This document shows, piece after piece, positions 40,855 through 49,467 of a stretch of 64,000 bases of DNA (positions are counted from its first letter, which is position 1; every line of letters begins with the position of its first letter). The DNA lies in assembly GCF_014196835.1 (NCBI RefSeq), contig NZ_JACIEK010000001.1:186001-250000 (forward strand), in the 5' to 3' direction. The stretch is from Aureimonas pseudogalii. GTDB lineage: Bacteria > Pseudomonadota > Alphaproteobacteria > Rhizobiales > Rhizobiaceae. The translations under genes were made by a program, and so were the position numbers. The notes beneath the pieces are model-generated. The model did not search any database and was not told the DNA's origin. It was given only the letters and a program-made list of their open reading frames with translations.

Positions 40855-40889
40855 CCGCTATGCACACATATTTACTTGATCGTCTTTAA
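40855..40889 (-). promoter_or_regulatory. Candidate flagellin promoter (603-aa flagellin)
   Basis: TTAAAG-N21-CATAGCGG on the minus strand, matching the blocks before the large flagellin. The surrounding sequence is A+T-rich for this genome. Confidence 0.5.
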
Positions 40890-41005
40890 GAGAAAGTAAA
40901 TGCCGCTGCCGTCGCCGGATCAGTCCTTAATCTCTGCTTACCGTCCGTGGTTTTTCCCCGCTCCTGTGCGGTCGGCCCCATGCAAATCGTCGAGCCTGGG
41001 CATCG

Positions 41006-41812
41006 CTAGAGGAACGAGCGCACCAGGCTCCCGGTCAGCATGTTCCAGCCATCGATCAGCACGAAGAAGAGGATCTTGAACGGCAGCGAGATGATCGTCG
41101 GGGGCAGCATCATCATGCCCATCGACATGGTCAGCGTCGCCACGATGAGGTCGATCACGAGGAAGGGCAGAACGATGAGGAAGCCGATCTCGAAGCCACG
41201 GCGCAGTTCCGAGATCATGAAGGCCGGCACGAGGATGCGGAAGTCGACGACCTGCCCCTCGCCCGATCCCTGCTCGACCTCCGGCAGGCGGTCGCGGATC
41301 GAGGCTTCGTTGATGTTGTTGAACAGCGCCAGATCCTGCTCGCGCACCTGATCGAGCATGAAGCCGCGGAACGGCTCGGCGATGCGCGGCAGCGCCTCGG
41401 CCTCGGTGATCTCGGCCCGCATCAGCGGCTGCAGCCCGTCGCGCCAGGCCTGGTCGAAGGTCGGCATCATCACGAAGAAGGTGATGAAGAGCGAGAGCGA
41501 GATGAGGATGAGGTTGGCCGGCGTCGACTGGAGACCGAGGCCGGTGCGCAGGATCGAGAGCGCGATGACGACGCGGGTGAAGGCGGTGACCATCACCAGA
41601 AGTCCCGGCGCGATCGAGAGCACGGTGACGATGCCGAAGAGCTGGACGATGCGGCCCGACACGGCGCCGTCGCCGGCCGGAATGAGCGAGGCGAGATCGC
41701 CCGCCGCGCTCGACAGCGCGTCGGGGGCGCCGGGCGCCTGCGCGAAGGCCGGCAGCGCGAGCGACACCAGCGCCAGCGCGCCGGCCGCGAAAGCCAAGGC
41801 GGAGCGCTTCAC
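41006..41812 (-). CDS. fliP: Flagellar export gate protein FliP
   Basis: A 268-residue export-gate core protein. A cleavable signal sequence (MKRSALAFAAGALALVSLAL) is followed by four membrane segments and family motifs TAFTRVVIALSILRTGLGLQ and LTMSMGMMMLPPTIISLPFK. GTG start in a 4-bp GTGA overlap with fliL. It is the last gene of the fliL-fliP pair and is separated from the flagellin gene by its own 3' gap. No fliO is present, which is common in this group. Confidence 0.96.
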   Translation of the reverse strand: MKRSALAFAAGALALVSLALPAFAQAPGAPDALSSAAGDLASLIPAGDGAVSGRIVQLFGIVTVLSIAPGLLVMVTAFTRVVIALSILRTGLGLQSTPANLILISLSLFITFFVMMPTFDQAWRDGLQPLMRAEITEAEALPRIAEPFRGFMLDQVREQDLALFNNINEASIRDRLPEVEQGSGEGQVVDFRILVPAFMISELRRGFEIGFLIVLPFLVIDLIVATLTMSMGMMMLPPTIISLPFKILFFVLIDGWNMLTGSLVRSFL

Positions 41813-42342
41813 TTGACGACCAGCGAACGGACCATCAGGTCGATCACTGCCGGCGAGCGCAGCCTGGCGCGCTCGAGGAGATCCTCCTTCAGGTGGAGAA
41901 GGCCCCGCGCGCCCTCGATCTGGGCGAGTTCCAAGGTGCGCACGAAGACGATCATGTCGGCCTGGACCTGCGCGGCGAGAACGGCCTGGTCGGCGACGCC
42001 TTCGGGCGAGACGATGAGGCTGGCTTGCATGCGCAGCTGCGTTCCCGGCGGCGACGCGATGTCGGTGAGCACCGGCTCGAGAGCGAGCACGACGTCGGCG
42101 GGGGCCGCCGGATCGGCCTTGGCGGCGAGCGGCGCATCCGCGGCCGGCGTCGAGGACTCGGGCGCGGCGGCGACGGGCGCCGGCTGCGGCTTGCCGAGGA
42201 GGAAGCCGAGCGCCGTGCCGCCGCCGGCGGCGACGAGCGTCAGGCCGAGCACGATCGCGATGGTCTGCAGCTTGCCGCCCTTCTTCGGACCGGCGTCGCC
42301 GCCGGCCAGGATGGCAAGGGCCTCGGGGGTGAGCTCGGTCAT
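41809..42342 (-). CDS. fliL: Basal body-associated protein FliL
   Basis: A 177-residue protein with one membrane helix (about residues 26-48, IAIVLGLTLVAAGGGTALGF), a Pro/Ala-rich linker and a periplasmic SPFH-like domain ending LRSPAVIDLMVRSLVVK. FliL surrounds stator units and supports torque. The stop overlaps the fliP start by 4 bp. It lies 239 bp after flgH, so it may have its own promoter. Confidence 0.93.
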   Translation of the reverse strand: MTELTPEALAILAGGDAGPKKGGKLQTIAIVLGLTLVAAGGGTALGFLLGKPQPAPVAAAPESSTPAADAPLAAKADPAAPADVVLALEPVLTDIASPPGTQLRMQASLIVSPEGVADQAVLAAQVQADMIVFVRTLELAQIEGARGLLHLKEDLLERARLRSPAVIDLMVRSLVVK

Positions 42343-42581
42343 GGGGCGGCGCTCCGGGCGGCTTTCGGGACAGCGGACGGTCCCAGTGCACGGCGCGACG
42401 AAGGCGCCGGATGGGGCCGGACGCCGAAGTGTTAAGAAATCGTGCTGTCGCGAGCCTTGCGCTGCGGCAGACCCATGCCCCGGAGGGCCCCAGCCCTCCC
42501 CCTATCAGCCAGGACGGCCGACCACCGCGGCGCCCGTCGTCCCGGGCTCTGCGGCGGTCCGCCGTCCTCGCGCCGTCGCCT

Positions 42582-43286
42582 CTAGTAAGGCAGCGCGCTG
42601 TCGAGCACCTGCTGGCCCCAGCCGGGCTGCTGCACCTCCGAGAGCCGGCCGCGTCCGCCGTAGGAGATGCGCGCCTCGGCGATCTTCTCGTAGGAGATCG
42701 TGTTGTTGGGCAGGATGTCGCCGGGCCGGATGATGCCGGCGATGGAGAGGACGCGAACCTCGAAGTTGACGCGGATCTCCTGCTGTCCGGCGATGTAGAG
42801 ATTGCCGTTCGGCAGCACCTGCGTCACCACGCCGGCGACCGAAACGTCGATCTCCTCCTGGCGATCGACCGTGCCCTTCCCGCTGGTCTTCGAGCCGTTC
42901 TTCAGGCCGAGCGTCACGCCGAGCGTTCCCAGCGAGAAGTCGCTGACGGCACCCTTGAAGTCCGCGCCGACATCGACGCCGGCATCGCGCGAGCGCTTGG
43001 TGTTGTTGTCGAGCTTGGCCTTGTCGTCGATCTTGATCTTGACGGTGACGATGTCGCCGACGTTCAGAGCGCGCGTGTCGCGGAAGAAGTCGGCGTTGCG
43101 CCCGGTCCACAGCGAGTTGACGTGGCGCACCGGCTCCTCGGCGTAGGTCGCCGGCTGCACGATCGGCGCGTTCTGCGTCAGGCCGGTGCCGACCGGGCTG
43201 AGGATCGGCTCCTTCATGAGCTCCTGGCGCGTGGTGGAGCAGCCCGCCAGAAGGGCCACCGAGAGCAGCGAGACGGCGATCTTCAC
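42582..43286 (-). CDS. flgH: L-ring lipoprotein FlgH
   Basis: A 234-residue outer-membrane lipoprotein. The lipobox LLAGC places the lipid-modified residue at Cys16. The family region SLWTGRNADFFRDTRALNVG and IVTVKIKIDDKA is clear, as is GIIRPGDILPNNTI. It forms the L ring with the FlgI P ring. GTG start overlaps the motE stop by 4 bp. The 239-bp gap after it ends the flgB-to-flgH run. Confidence 0.95.
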   Translation of the reverse strand: MKIAVSLLSVALLAGCSTTRQELMKEPILSPVGTGLTQNAPIVQPATYAEEPVRHVNSLWTGRNADFFRDTRALNVGDIVTVKIKIDDKAKLDNNTKRSRDAGVDVGADFKGAVSDFSLGTLGVTLGLKNGSKTSGKGTVDRQEEIDVSVAGVVTQVLPNGNLYIAGQQEIRVNFEVRVLSIAGIIRPGDILPNNTISYEKIAEARISYGGRGRLSEVQQPGWGQQVLDSALPY

Positions 43287-43882
43287 AACGATTGTCCCTT
43301 CGGGGCGGCGCCCGCGAGCGACGCGCGGTCCGTCTTCTCGATGATGACGCGGCTGATCTCGGCGGCGATGGGCGCCGGCATCTCGGCGAGGATGGCGCTG
43401 GCCTGGCGCGACTTCAGCCGGGCGAGGAGCGCCGCGGCCACCGGCCGGTCGAGACCGGCGAGCTGCGAGGCGGCCGCATCGGGCTTCATGCCGGAATAGA
43501 TGGCGATCATGATGTCGGAGGTCGAATCCATGAAGGCCTTGCGGTCGGCGAGCCAGGATTGCACCTCCTGCCGCTTGGCCTCGAGCTCGTCGATCTTGGC
43601 GGAGACCTGGCCCTCGGCGTCCTTCAGCTTGGCGAGCTGCAGCGCGTTGCGCTGGTCGAGCGCGGGGTCGGCGATGTTCGAGCAGTAGTTCTGCACGTCG
43701 CTGCGCGGCGCGACCTCGGCGGAGGATTGCTTGCCGTCCGGCCCGACGACGCGCAGCTTGGCGGGTCCGGCCGGCACGCCCGCGGCGATCTCGGCCGAGC
43801 TCTCCTCGGCCTGCGAGGGAGAGGCGCCGAGCATCAGCGCGAGCGCGGCACCGGCGAGGATGAGGGAACGCTTCGTCGTCAT
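43283..43882 (-). CDS. motE: MotE-like periplasmic chaperone (MgtE N-like domain)
   Basis: A 199-residue exported protein: signal peptide (MTTKRSLILAGAALALMLGA, cleavage near SQA), a coiled coil (LAKLKDAEGQVSAKIDELEA) and a C-terminal MgtE N-like domain (LDRPVAAALLARLKSRQASA). In Sinorhizobium MotE is the chaperone that folds MotC, and it lies at the same place between flgI and flgH. An alternative GTG start at 43894 would overlap the flgI stop by 4 bp, in keeping with neighbouring genes. I kept the ATG; either gives the same mature protein. It overlaps flgH by 4 bp. Confidence 0.88.
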   Translation of the reverse strand: MTTKRSLILAGAALALMLGASPSQAEESSAEIAAGVPAGPAKLRVVGPDGKQSSAEVAPRSDVQNYCSNIADPALDQRNALQLAKLKDAEGQVSAKIDELEAKRQEVQSWLADRKAFMDSTSDIMIAIYSGMKPDAAASQLAGLDRPVAAALLARLKSRQASAILAEMPAPIAAEISRVIIEKTDRASLAGAAPKGQSL

Positions 43883-43890
43883 GATCGGTC

Positions 43891-45096
43891 TCACTGCACC
43901 ACGAGGTCGGCCTGGAGGGCGCCGGCGGTCTTGATGGCCTGAAGGATGGCGATGATGCCGGTGGGCTTGAGGCCGAGGCGGTTGAGGCCGCGCACCACCG
44001 AGTCGAGATTGGCGCCCTGCACGATGGCGAGATTGCCGCCGCCCTGCTCGGCGCTGACCGTCGTGTCCTTCGTCACCACGGTCTGGCCCTCGCTGAACGG
44101 GGCGGGCTGCGAGACGTTCGGAATGTCGGTGATGCGCACCGTCAGCGAGCCGTGCGTCACCGCCACCGTCGAGATCTGCACGTCCTGGCCGATCACCACC
44201 GTGCCGGTGCGCTCGTCGATCACCACCTTCGCCGCCTGGTCGGGCGTGATCTGGAGGTCGCCGACATCGGCGAGGAAGCGGGTGGAGGAGATCTTCGTCG
44301 GTCGCGTCAGCGTGATGTTGCGGAAGTCCTGCTCGCGGGCCACGGGCTTGCCCCAGGTCTGCACCGCGAAGGAGTTGATGGCGTCGACGACGCGGATCGC
44401 CGTGCGGTAGTCGGGATTGCGCAGCTCCATCGTGATCGTCGGCGTGTCCACGGTGGCGCGCGGCACCTCGCGCTCGATCAGTGCGCCGCTGGCGATGCGG
44501 CCGGTGGTGGGGGTGCCCTGCGTCAGGCTTTCGTTCGTGCCCTCGGAGGAGAAGCCGGAGACCGCGAGAGCCCCCTGCCCCACCGCGTAGATCTCGCCGT
44601 CCGGCCCGTAGAGCGGCGTCATCACCAGCGTGCCGCCCATCAGCGAGGAGGCGTCGCCGAGCGAGGAGACCGAGATGTCGATGCGCGAGCCGATGCCGGC
44701 GAAGGCCGGCAGGTCGGCGGTGACGACGACCGCCGCGACGTTGCGGGTGCGCGGGTTGGCCGAGCGCACGTTGACGCCCATGCGGTCGAGCATCGACTGC
44801 AGCGACTGCTCGGTGAAGGGCGAGTTGCGCAAAGAGTCGCCCGTGCCCTGCAGGCCGATCACCAGACCGTAGCCGACGAGTTGGTTGTCGCGCACGCCCT
44901 TCACGGTGGTGACGTCCTTGATGCGCACTCCGCCGGAGGGCCGCACGCGCGGCACCACGGTGTTGAAGCTCTCGCGGGCGCCGATGCCGGCCTGCCCGTA
45001 GGAGGCACCGCCATAGCCGAGGTCGGCGGCGCCGGCGGGCACGAGCGAGCCGGTGAGGACGGCGGCGGAGAGAACGAGGGCAAGGAGGCGGTTCAT
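43891..45096 (-). CDS. flgI: P-ring protein FlgI
   Basis: A 401-residue periplasmic P-ring subunit with a Sec signal peptide (about residues 1-24). Family stretches are RIKDVTTVKGVRDNQLVGYG and LVIGLQGTGDSL, then GGTLVMTPLYGPDGEIYAVG. The C terminus (VVRGLNRLGLKPTGIIAILQ) is also typical. It overlaps flgA by 4 bp (ATGA). FlgA encoded just upstream assists its assembly. Confidence 0.97.
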   Translation of the reverse strand: MNRLLALVLSAAVLTGSLVPAGAADLGYGGASYGQAGIGARESFNTVVPRVRPSGGVRIKDVTTVKGVRDNQLVGYGLVIGLQGTGDSLRNSPFTEQSLQSMLDRMGVNVRSANPRTRNVAAVVVTADLPAFAGIGSRIDISVSSLGDASSLMGGTLVMTPLYGPDGEIYAVGQGALAVSGFSSEGTNESLTQGTPTTGRIASGALIEREVPRATVDTPTITMELRNPDYRTAIRVVDAINSFAVQTWGKPVAREQDFRNITLTRPTKISSTRFLADVGDLQITPDQAAKVVIDERTGTVVIGQDVQISTVAVTHGSLTVRITDIPNVSQPAPFSEGQTVVTKDTTVSAEQGGGNLAIVQGANLDSVVRGLNRLGLKPTGIIAILQAIKTAGALQADLVVQ

Positions 45097-45587
45097 CGCG
45101 ACGAGACCTCGATCGTTCCGTCCTCGGAGGCGACGCCGCTGATGGTGACGCCGCTATCGACGTTGCGCACGCGCACCGCCTCGCCCGCGCCCGCGGACTG
45201 AAGCGGCGTACCGAGACCGGTGATGAGCAGCCCGTCCTCGCGATAGATAAGCGTCGTCGGCACGCCGACGGTGACCGCGTTCGGCGACTTCAGGTCGGAC
45301 AGGAGGATCGGCTGGTTGGGCAGGAGCGTGCGGCGGGCGAGCCGGTCCTTCAGCATGCCCTCCTCCACGACATAGGCCGAGAGGCGGTCGCCCGGCACGG
45401 TGAAGCGCATGGGCATGACGCCGCGGTCGAGAACGACCTGGCCGGGATAGACGACCGAGGTCGGCACCGGCAGATCGAGATCGGCCGCCGCGGCGGCGAC
45501 CGGGAGAAGACCGCCGGCAAGCGCCAGGGCGAGACCCGCCGCGCGCGATGACACGCGGGTCGTGGAGCGACGGGAAAGGCGGTTCAT
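45093..45587 (-). CDS. flgA: P-ring assembly chaperone FlgA
   Basis: A 164-residue periplasmic chaperone with an N-terminal signal peptide and the SAF-type domain. LDRGVMPMRFTVPGDRLSAY and NQPILLSDLK are visible, with the C-terminal GVTISGVASEDGTIEV. It is shorter than enterobacterial FlgA (about 219), as usual in rhizobia. It lies 3 bp after flgG and overlaps flgI by 4 bp. Confidence 0.92.
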   Translation of the reverse strand: MNRLSRRSTTRVSSRAAGLALALAGGLLPVAAAAADLDLPVPTSVVYPGQVVLDRGVMPMRFTVPGDRLSAYVVEEGMLKDRLARRTLLPNQPILLSDLKSPNAVTVGVPTTLIYREDGLLITGLGTPLQSAGAGEAVRVRNVDSGVTISGVASEDGTIEVSSR

Positions 45588-45590
45588 GGC

Positions 45591-46373
45591 TTAGCGGATG
45601 CCCTTGGAGACGACGCCCGACATCTCGTCGGCGGCCTGGATGACCTTCGAGTTCATCTCGTAGGCGCGCTGCGCGGAGATGAGCTCCGAGATTTCCTTCA
45701 CCGGATCGACGTTGGAATTCTCGAGATAGGCCTGCTTGATGACGCCGTAGCCGGCATCGCCCGGAACGCCGGCGATCGGCGCGCCGGAGGCGAGCGTCTC
45801 GCGGAAGAGGTTGTTGCCCTCGGCGTGGAGGCCGGGCTCGTTGGCGAAGTTGACGAGCGTCAGCTGGCCGACGAGCTGGTCGGCGCCGTCCACGGTGGCG
45901 TAGACCTCGCCGGTCTCGTTCACGGTCACCTGCGTGGCGTTCTGCGGGATGGTGAGGCCGGGATCGACGGTGAACCCGTCGAGCGTCACGATCTGCCCGG
46001 TGTCGTTCTTGTTGAAGGCGCCGTCGCGGGTATAGAGCGTCTCGCCGCCGGGACCGGTGATCTGGAAGTAGCCCTGGCCGTTCACGGCGAGGTCGAGATC
46101 GTTGCCGGTCTGCTCGAGCGCGCCCTGCAGGTGCACCGAGCGGATCGCGGCGGTGCGCACGCCGAGGCCGATCTGCGCGCCTTCGGGAACCACGTTCTCG
46201 CCGCCGCGCGCCGGCACGCCGCCGGCCCGCTCGACCTGGTAGAGAAGGTCGGTGAACTCGGCGCGCGAGCGCTTGAAGCCGGTGGTGTTGATGTTGGCGA
46301 TGTTGTTGGCGATGACCTCGACGTTGGTCTGCTGGGCGTTCATGCCGGTCGCGGCGATCGCAAGGGCGCGCAT
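45591..46373 (-). CDS. flgG: Distal rod protein FlgG
   Basis: A 260-residue distal rod subunit. [20 protein letters not shown], then [20 protein letters not shown], is highly conserved; the C terminus [20 protein letters not shown] is the D0 helix. Length matches FlgG exactly, separating it from the related FlgF at 53425-54150. It follows fliE after 13 bp. Confidence 0.97.
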   Translation of the reverse strand: MRALAIAATGMNAQQTNVEVIANNIANINTTGFKRSRAEFTDLLYQVERAGGVPARGGENVVPEGAQIGLGVRTAAIRSVHLQGALEQTGNDLDLAVNGQGYFQITGPGGETLYTRDGAFNKNDTGQIVTLDGFTVDPGLTIPQNATQVTVNETGEVYATVDGADQLVGQLTLVNFANEPGLHAEGNNLFRETLASGAPIAGVPGDAGYGVIKQAYLENSNVDPVKEISELISAQRAYEMNSKVIQAADEMSGVVSKGIR

Positions 46374-46386
46374 GGGTTCAGTTCCT

Positions 46387-46716
46387 TCAGATCGACATGC
46401 GGGAAAGTTCGAGATAGGCGGAGACGACCTTGTCGCGCACGGCGATGGCGGTCTGCAGCGTGCGCTCGGCGCCCATCACGGCGTCGACCACGGTCTGCGT
46501 CGAGGCCTGGCCGTTGATGCCCTGGATCGAGGCGGTCTCGGCGCCCTTCAGGGACTGCGCGGCGTCGCGGGCCACGTCCGCCATGGCGGCGGCGAAGCTC
46601 TGGCCACCGCCGGCCGCGGCCGAGGACGAGGTGGCGAGCGAGCCGCCGAGAGGAGAGGCGCCGTCGAGGCGGAGCGTGTCGAGGCGCGGGAGGGCGCTGC
46701 CGAGAGCGGGGATCAT
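46387..46716 (-). CDS. fliE: Rod-MS ring junction protein FliE
   Basis: A 109-residue protein joining the MS ring and rod. The C-terminal half ([20 protein letters not shown], then [13 protein letters not shown]) is family-typical. It lies in the canonical flgB-flgC-fliE-flgG order, 5 bp after flgC. Confidence 0.93.
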   Translation of the reverse strand: MIPALGSALPRLDTLRLDGASPLGGSLATSSSAAAGGGQSFAAAMADVARDAAQSLKGAETASIQGINGQASTQTVVDAVMGAERTLQTAIAVRDKVVSAYLELSRMSI

Positions 46717-46721
46717 GGGCG

Positions 46722-47138
46722 TCAGCCTCTCATGAGATCGATGGTGAGATTGATCAGTTCGCGCGCCTGCTTGATGACCTGCAGGTTGGCCTCGTAGGAG
46801 CGGTTGGCCTCGCGCATGTCGGCCATCTCGACGAGCGAGTTGACGTTCGGCATCTTCACGTAGCCGTCGGCGTCGGCCGCCGGATTGCCGGGATCGTGCT
46901 CGATCTTGAAGGCGGCGCGATCGACGCCGACATTCTTCACGCTCACCATCTCGGCGCCGGTCAGCCGGTCGATCTCGCTGGTGAAGGACACCGTCTTGCG
47001 TCGGTAGGGATCGGCGCCCGGCGTGTCGCCCGTGGAGCGCGCGTTGGCGACGTTCTCGGAGACGACCCGCAGGCGCGTGGACTGCGCTTCGAGGCCGCTG
47101 GCGGCGATCTTGAGGGCGGAGGAGATCGGATCGAGCAA
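46722..47138 (-). CDS. flgC: Proximal rod protein FlgC
   Basis: A 138-residue proximal rod subunit: [20 protein letters not shown] with NVANARSTG at the N terminus, and [20 protein letters not shown] with a terminal helix. The best start is TTG (L/M-L-D-P-I), with an AAGGGC ribosome-binding site 8-9 nt upstream; no ATG or GTG fits in frame. It lies 4 bp after flgB. Confidence 0.95.
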   Translation of the reverse strand: MLDPISSALKIAASGLEAQSTRLRVVSENVANARSTGDTPGADPYRRKTVSFTSEIDRLTGAEMVSVKNVGVDRAAFKIEHDPGNPAADADGYVKMPNVNSLVEMADMREANRSYEANLQVIKQARELINLTIDLMRG

Positions 47139-47142
47139 CGGA

Positions 47143-47523
47143 TCAGCCCTTCAGCGTCGAGAGATACATGCGGTGGAAGGCCTTGGCGATCGAGGTGTCG
47201 AGGGAGAAGTCGCGCGACACCTCGCCGGCCTTCAGCATTTCCTGCTCGAGGCTGACCGAGTTGCCGGAATGGGTGACGTCCCAGGGCGTCTGGCGCCCCT
47301 CCTCGACCCCGAAATCGCGGCCGGCGGAGGCGACGAGATGCTGGGCGCTGGTGCCGCTCATCTGCAGGCTGGTGGTGTCGAGAACGCTTTCGAAGGGCGA
47401 GACGTCCTTGGCGAGGTAGCCGGGGGTGTTGGCGTTGGCGACGTTCTCGGCGACGATCGCCTGACGCTGCGACAGCCATTCGGCGCGCTGGGAGCTGAGA
47501 CCGAAGAGATAGAGCTGGCTCAC
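47143..47523 (-). CDS. flgB: Proximal rod protein FlgB
   Basis: A 126-residue rod subunit. GTG start gives [19 protein letters not shown], which matches rhizobial FlgB, followed by [17 protein letters not shown]. The C terminus is [14 protein letters not shown]. It is the first gene of the run to flgH (flgB-flgC-fliE-flgG-flgA-flgI-motE-flgH). A phased TTAA array lies 90-126 bp upstream of the start, so it is a good candidate for direct control by FtcR. Confidence 0.95.
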   Translation of the reverse strand: MSQLYLFGLSSQRAEWLSQRQAIVAENVANANTPGYLAKDVSPFESVLDTTSLQMSGTSAQHLVASAGRDFGVEEGRQTPWDVTHSGNSVSLEQEMLKAGEVSRDFSLDTSIAKAFHRMYLSTLKG

Positions 47524-47613
47524 GGGTGGGGGTCCTCGAGAGGTATTCCTCGTTGACCAACTCTTAAGGGGAGGCACTTGTCCGAAACTGACTGAAAGAT
47601 GAATATCAAAGTA

Positions 47614-47649
47614 TTAACAGGTCGTTAATACTGATTAACGAAGTGTTAA
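47614..47649. promoter_or_regulatory. Phased TTAA array upstream of flgB (candidate FtcR/Rem site)
   Basis: Four TTAA half-sites start at 47614, 47625, 47635 and 47646, spaced 11, 10 and 11 bp, all on the same DNA face. Another TTAA lies at 47564. The spacing fits an OmpR-type regulator binding as consecutive subunits. Confidence 0.6.
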
Positions 47650-47668
47650 TCGATGCGAGCAAACGAAA

Positions 47669-47693
47669 AAGGGCCCCGCCATGCGGAGCCCTT
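47669..47693 (-). terminator. Terminator of the 149-aa gene upstream of flgB
   Basis: An 11-bp stem with one mismatch (47669-47679 with 47683-47693), 3-nt loop, followed on the minus strand by TTTTTCG. It lies 30 nt past the stop. Confidence 0.9.
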
Positions 47694-47722
47694 GGTCGAT
47701 CGTCGGAGTGTGCGAACCGCGC

Positions 47723-48172
47723 TCAGGCGCGGGGTGCGTGCCGCAGCCGGGCGCCTTCGATCGCGGCGAGGAGGCGCGCCGTGTTCACGTCGGGGTCGGT
47801 GTCGGGTTCGGCGAAGGCGATGTAGTTGATGTGGACGGCCGCCGTGGTGGCCGAGAGGCCGAGGCGGAAATGCACGGTGACCTCGGGAACGCGGAACTCC
47901 ATGTCGAGATCGATCGTCGGCGTGGTGCCCCAGCCCAGATGCACGTCGCCCCCGTCGGCAAAGCGCAGCGTGCCGGCGCGCAGGTAGAGCTGCGCCGAGG
48001 ATTCCACGAGATCGGCGATGTTGCCGAGCGCATCCATGCGCAGGAACGCCACGTAGTCGGCGACCTCGACGAGGCGCAGTTCCGCGACGACCTCCTTGAT
48101 GCCGTTCGCCAGGGCCTTCTCCCGGTCTGCTGCGTGGCCGTTGCGAACGTTGAGCATGACGTGGGAGCCCAT
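47723..48172 (-). CDS. Conserved hypothetical protein of the flagellar cluster (149 aa)
   Basis: A 149-residue soluble protein, starting MGSHVMLNVRNG, with AAG(G) 6 nt before the ATG. It has an alpha-beta composition, with strands such as IDLDMEFRVPEVTVHFRLGL, and no signal peptide or membrane segment. I do not recognise the family. It lies between flhB (75 bp upstream) and the flgB operon, and ends in its own strong terminator. Location suggests a motility role, but nothing else does. Confidence 0.7.
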   Translation of the reverse strand: MGSHVMLNVRNGHAADREKALANGIKEVVAELRLVEVADYVAFLRMDALGNIADLVESSAQLYLRAGTLRFADGGDVHLGWGTTPTIDLDMEFRVPEVTVHFRLGLSATTAAVHINYIAFAEPDTDPDVNTARLLAAIEGARLRHAPRA

Positions 48173-48247
48173 GGAGAACCTTTACGCAGGAATGAGCCGA
48201 GCGAACCCGGACATGGAATGCACGACGCCGAGCCCGAGGCGTCGGGA

Positions 48248-49336
48248 TCAGGCCGCCCCGATCTCCGCCCGCGAACCGTTGCGGGAGTGGAGATAGTAGA
48301 TGAGTTCCGCCACGGCCTTGAAGAATTGCGGCGGGATCATCTGGTCGACGTCGACATGATCGTACATCGACCTTGCCAAGAGCTTGTCTTCCACGATGGG
48401 GATGTCGTGGGCCTCTCCAATTTCGCGAATCTTGAGCGCGATGAGATCGACGCCCTTGGCGACCACGAGCGGCGCGCCGCCCTCCTCGCGCACGTAACGC
48501 AGCGCGATGGCGTAGTGGGTGGGGTTGGCGATGATGACGGTGGCTTTCGGCACGGCGGCCATCATGCGCTTGCGGTTGCGCTCGCGCGCGATCTGGCGCT
48601 GGCGCGCCTTGATCGCGGGATCGCCCTCGCTCTGCTTCATCTCGTCCTTGATCTCCTGCTTCGACATGCGCAGATCCCGGCGCCACAGAATGCGCGAGAA
48701 CAGCAGGTCGGCCGCCACGAGCACGATCGTCGCGATCGAGACCGCCGCGAGCAGTCGCATCGACAGGTCGAGAATGGTTTCCGGCAGGAGCAGCGGATCG
48801 GAGAACATCGTCTTCAACAAAAGAGGCAGGTCGCTGGAAAGGATCCAGCCGACGATGATCGTAACAGCAGAGAACTTGAACAAGGATTTACCGAACTCGG
48901 TCCAGCCTCGTTTGCCGAACATTCGGCCCCACCCCTGCGTCGGCGAGACGTTCGAGAATTTCGGGCGGATGCGCTCGAGATTGATCTGCGGCGGGTTCTG
49001 CAGCAGCGAGGCCAGAACGCCGGCGATGAGGAAGAGGCCGGTGGCGGGCAGCACGAACCGGGCGCTCTGCACCGTGACGACGTGGAGAAACTGGAGGGCG
49101 TCGATCGAATTGCCGATCGACCACTGGGTCGGATTCTCGAAGGTGACCTTGAGATTGCCCGCGAGTTCGGCGGCGTTCTCTCGCGCCTGGAAGGCGACGA
49201 CGCCCATCGCGGCGAGAAGCGAGGCGAGGATCGGCGCTTCACGAGAGGTGGGGAGATTTCCCTTCTCGATCGTGTCGGCGATCTTCTTCTCTGTCGGTTC
49301 CTCGGTTTGGGACTCCTTGTCCGCACCTTCCGACAT
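48248..49336 (-). CDS. flhB: Flagellar export switch protein FlhB
   Basis: A 362-residue export-gate protein. Four membrane segments (about residues 30-210) precede a cytoplasmic domain with the autocleavage motif NPTH (in VIIANPTHYAIALRY, about residue 270). Self-cleavage there allows the switch to filament export under FliK control. N-terminal EEPTEKKIADTIEKG is typical. Same strand as fliG, 131 bp downstream of it. Confidence 0.97.
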   Translation of the reverse strand: MSEGADKESQTEEPTEKKIADTIEKGNLPTSREAPILASLLAAMGVVAFQARENAAELAGNLKVTFENPTQWSIGNSIDALQFLHVVTVQSARFVLPATGLFLIAGVLASLLQNPPQINLERIRPKFSNVSPTQGWGRMFGKRGWTEFGKSLFKFSAVTIIVGWILSSDLPLLLKTMFSDPLLLPETILDLSMRLLAAVSIATIVLVAADLLFSRILWRRDLRMSKQEIKDEMKQSEGDPAIKARQRQIARERNRKRMMAAVPKATVIIANPTHYAIALRYVREEGGAPLVVAKGVDLIALKIREIGEAHDIPIVEDKLLARSMYDHVDVDQMIPPQFFKAVAELIYYLHSRNGSRAEIGAA

Positions 49337-49467
49337 CCACCCGTTCCCCGCTGATTCCGCACCCGCTCCGCGGGCGAGCTCCGATCCGGGCCACGAAGGC
49401 GGCCGGGCCGGCGTCCATCATGGACCTTTCGCACGCCGGCGCCGCAGGGACGCCGACGCTTCGTGCC

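Noticed and set aside
38920-40899. 659-codon plus-strand open frame opposite the 603-aa flagellin.
   Set aside because: Antisense to an unmistakable flagellin. Composition typical of shadows.
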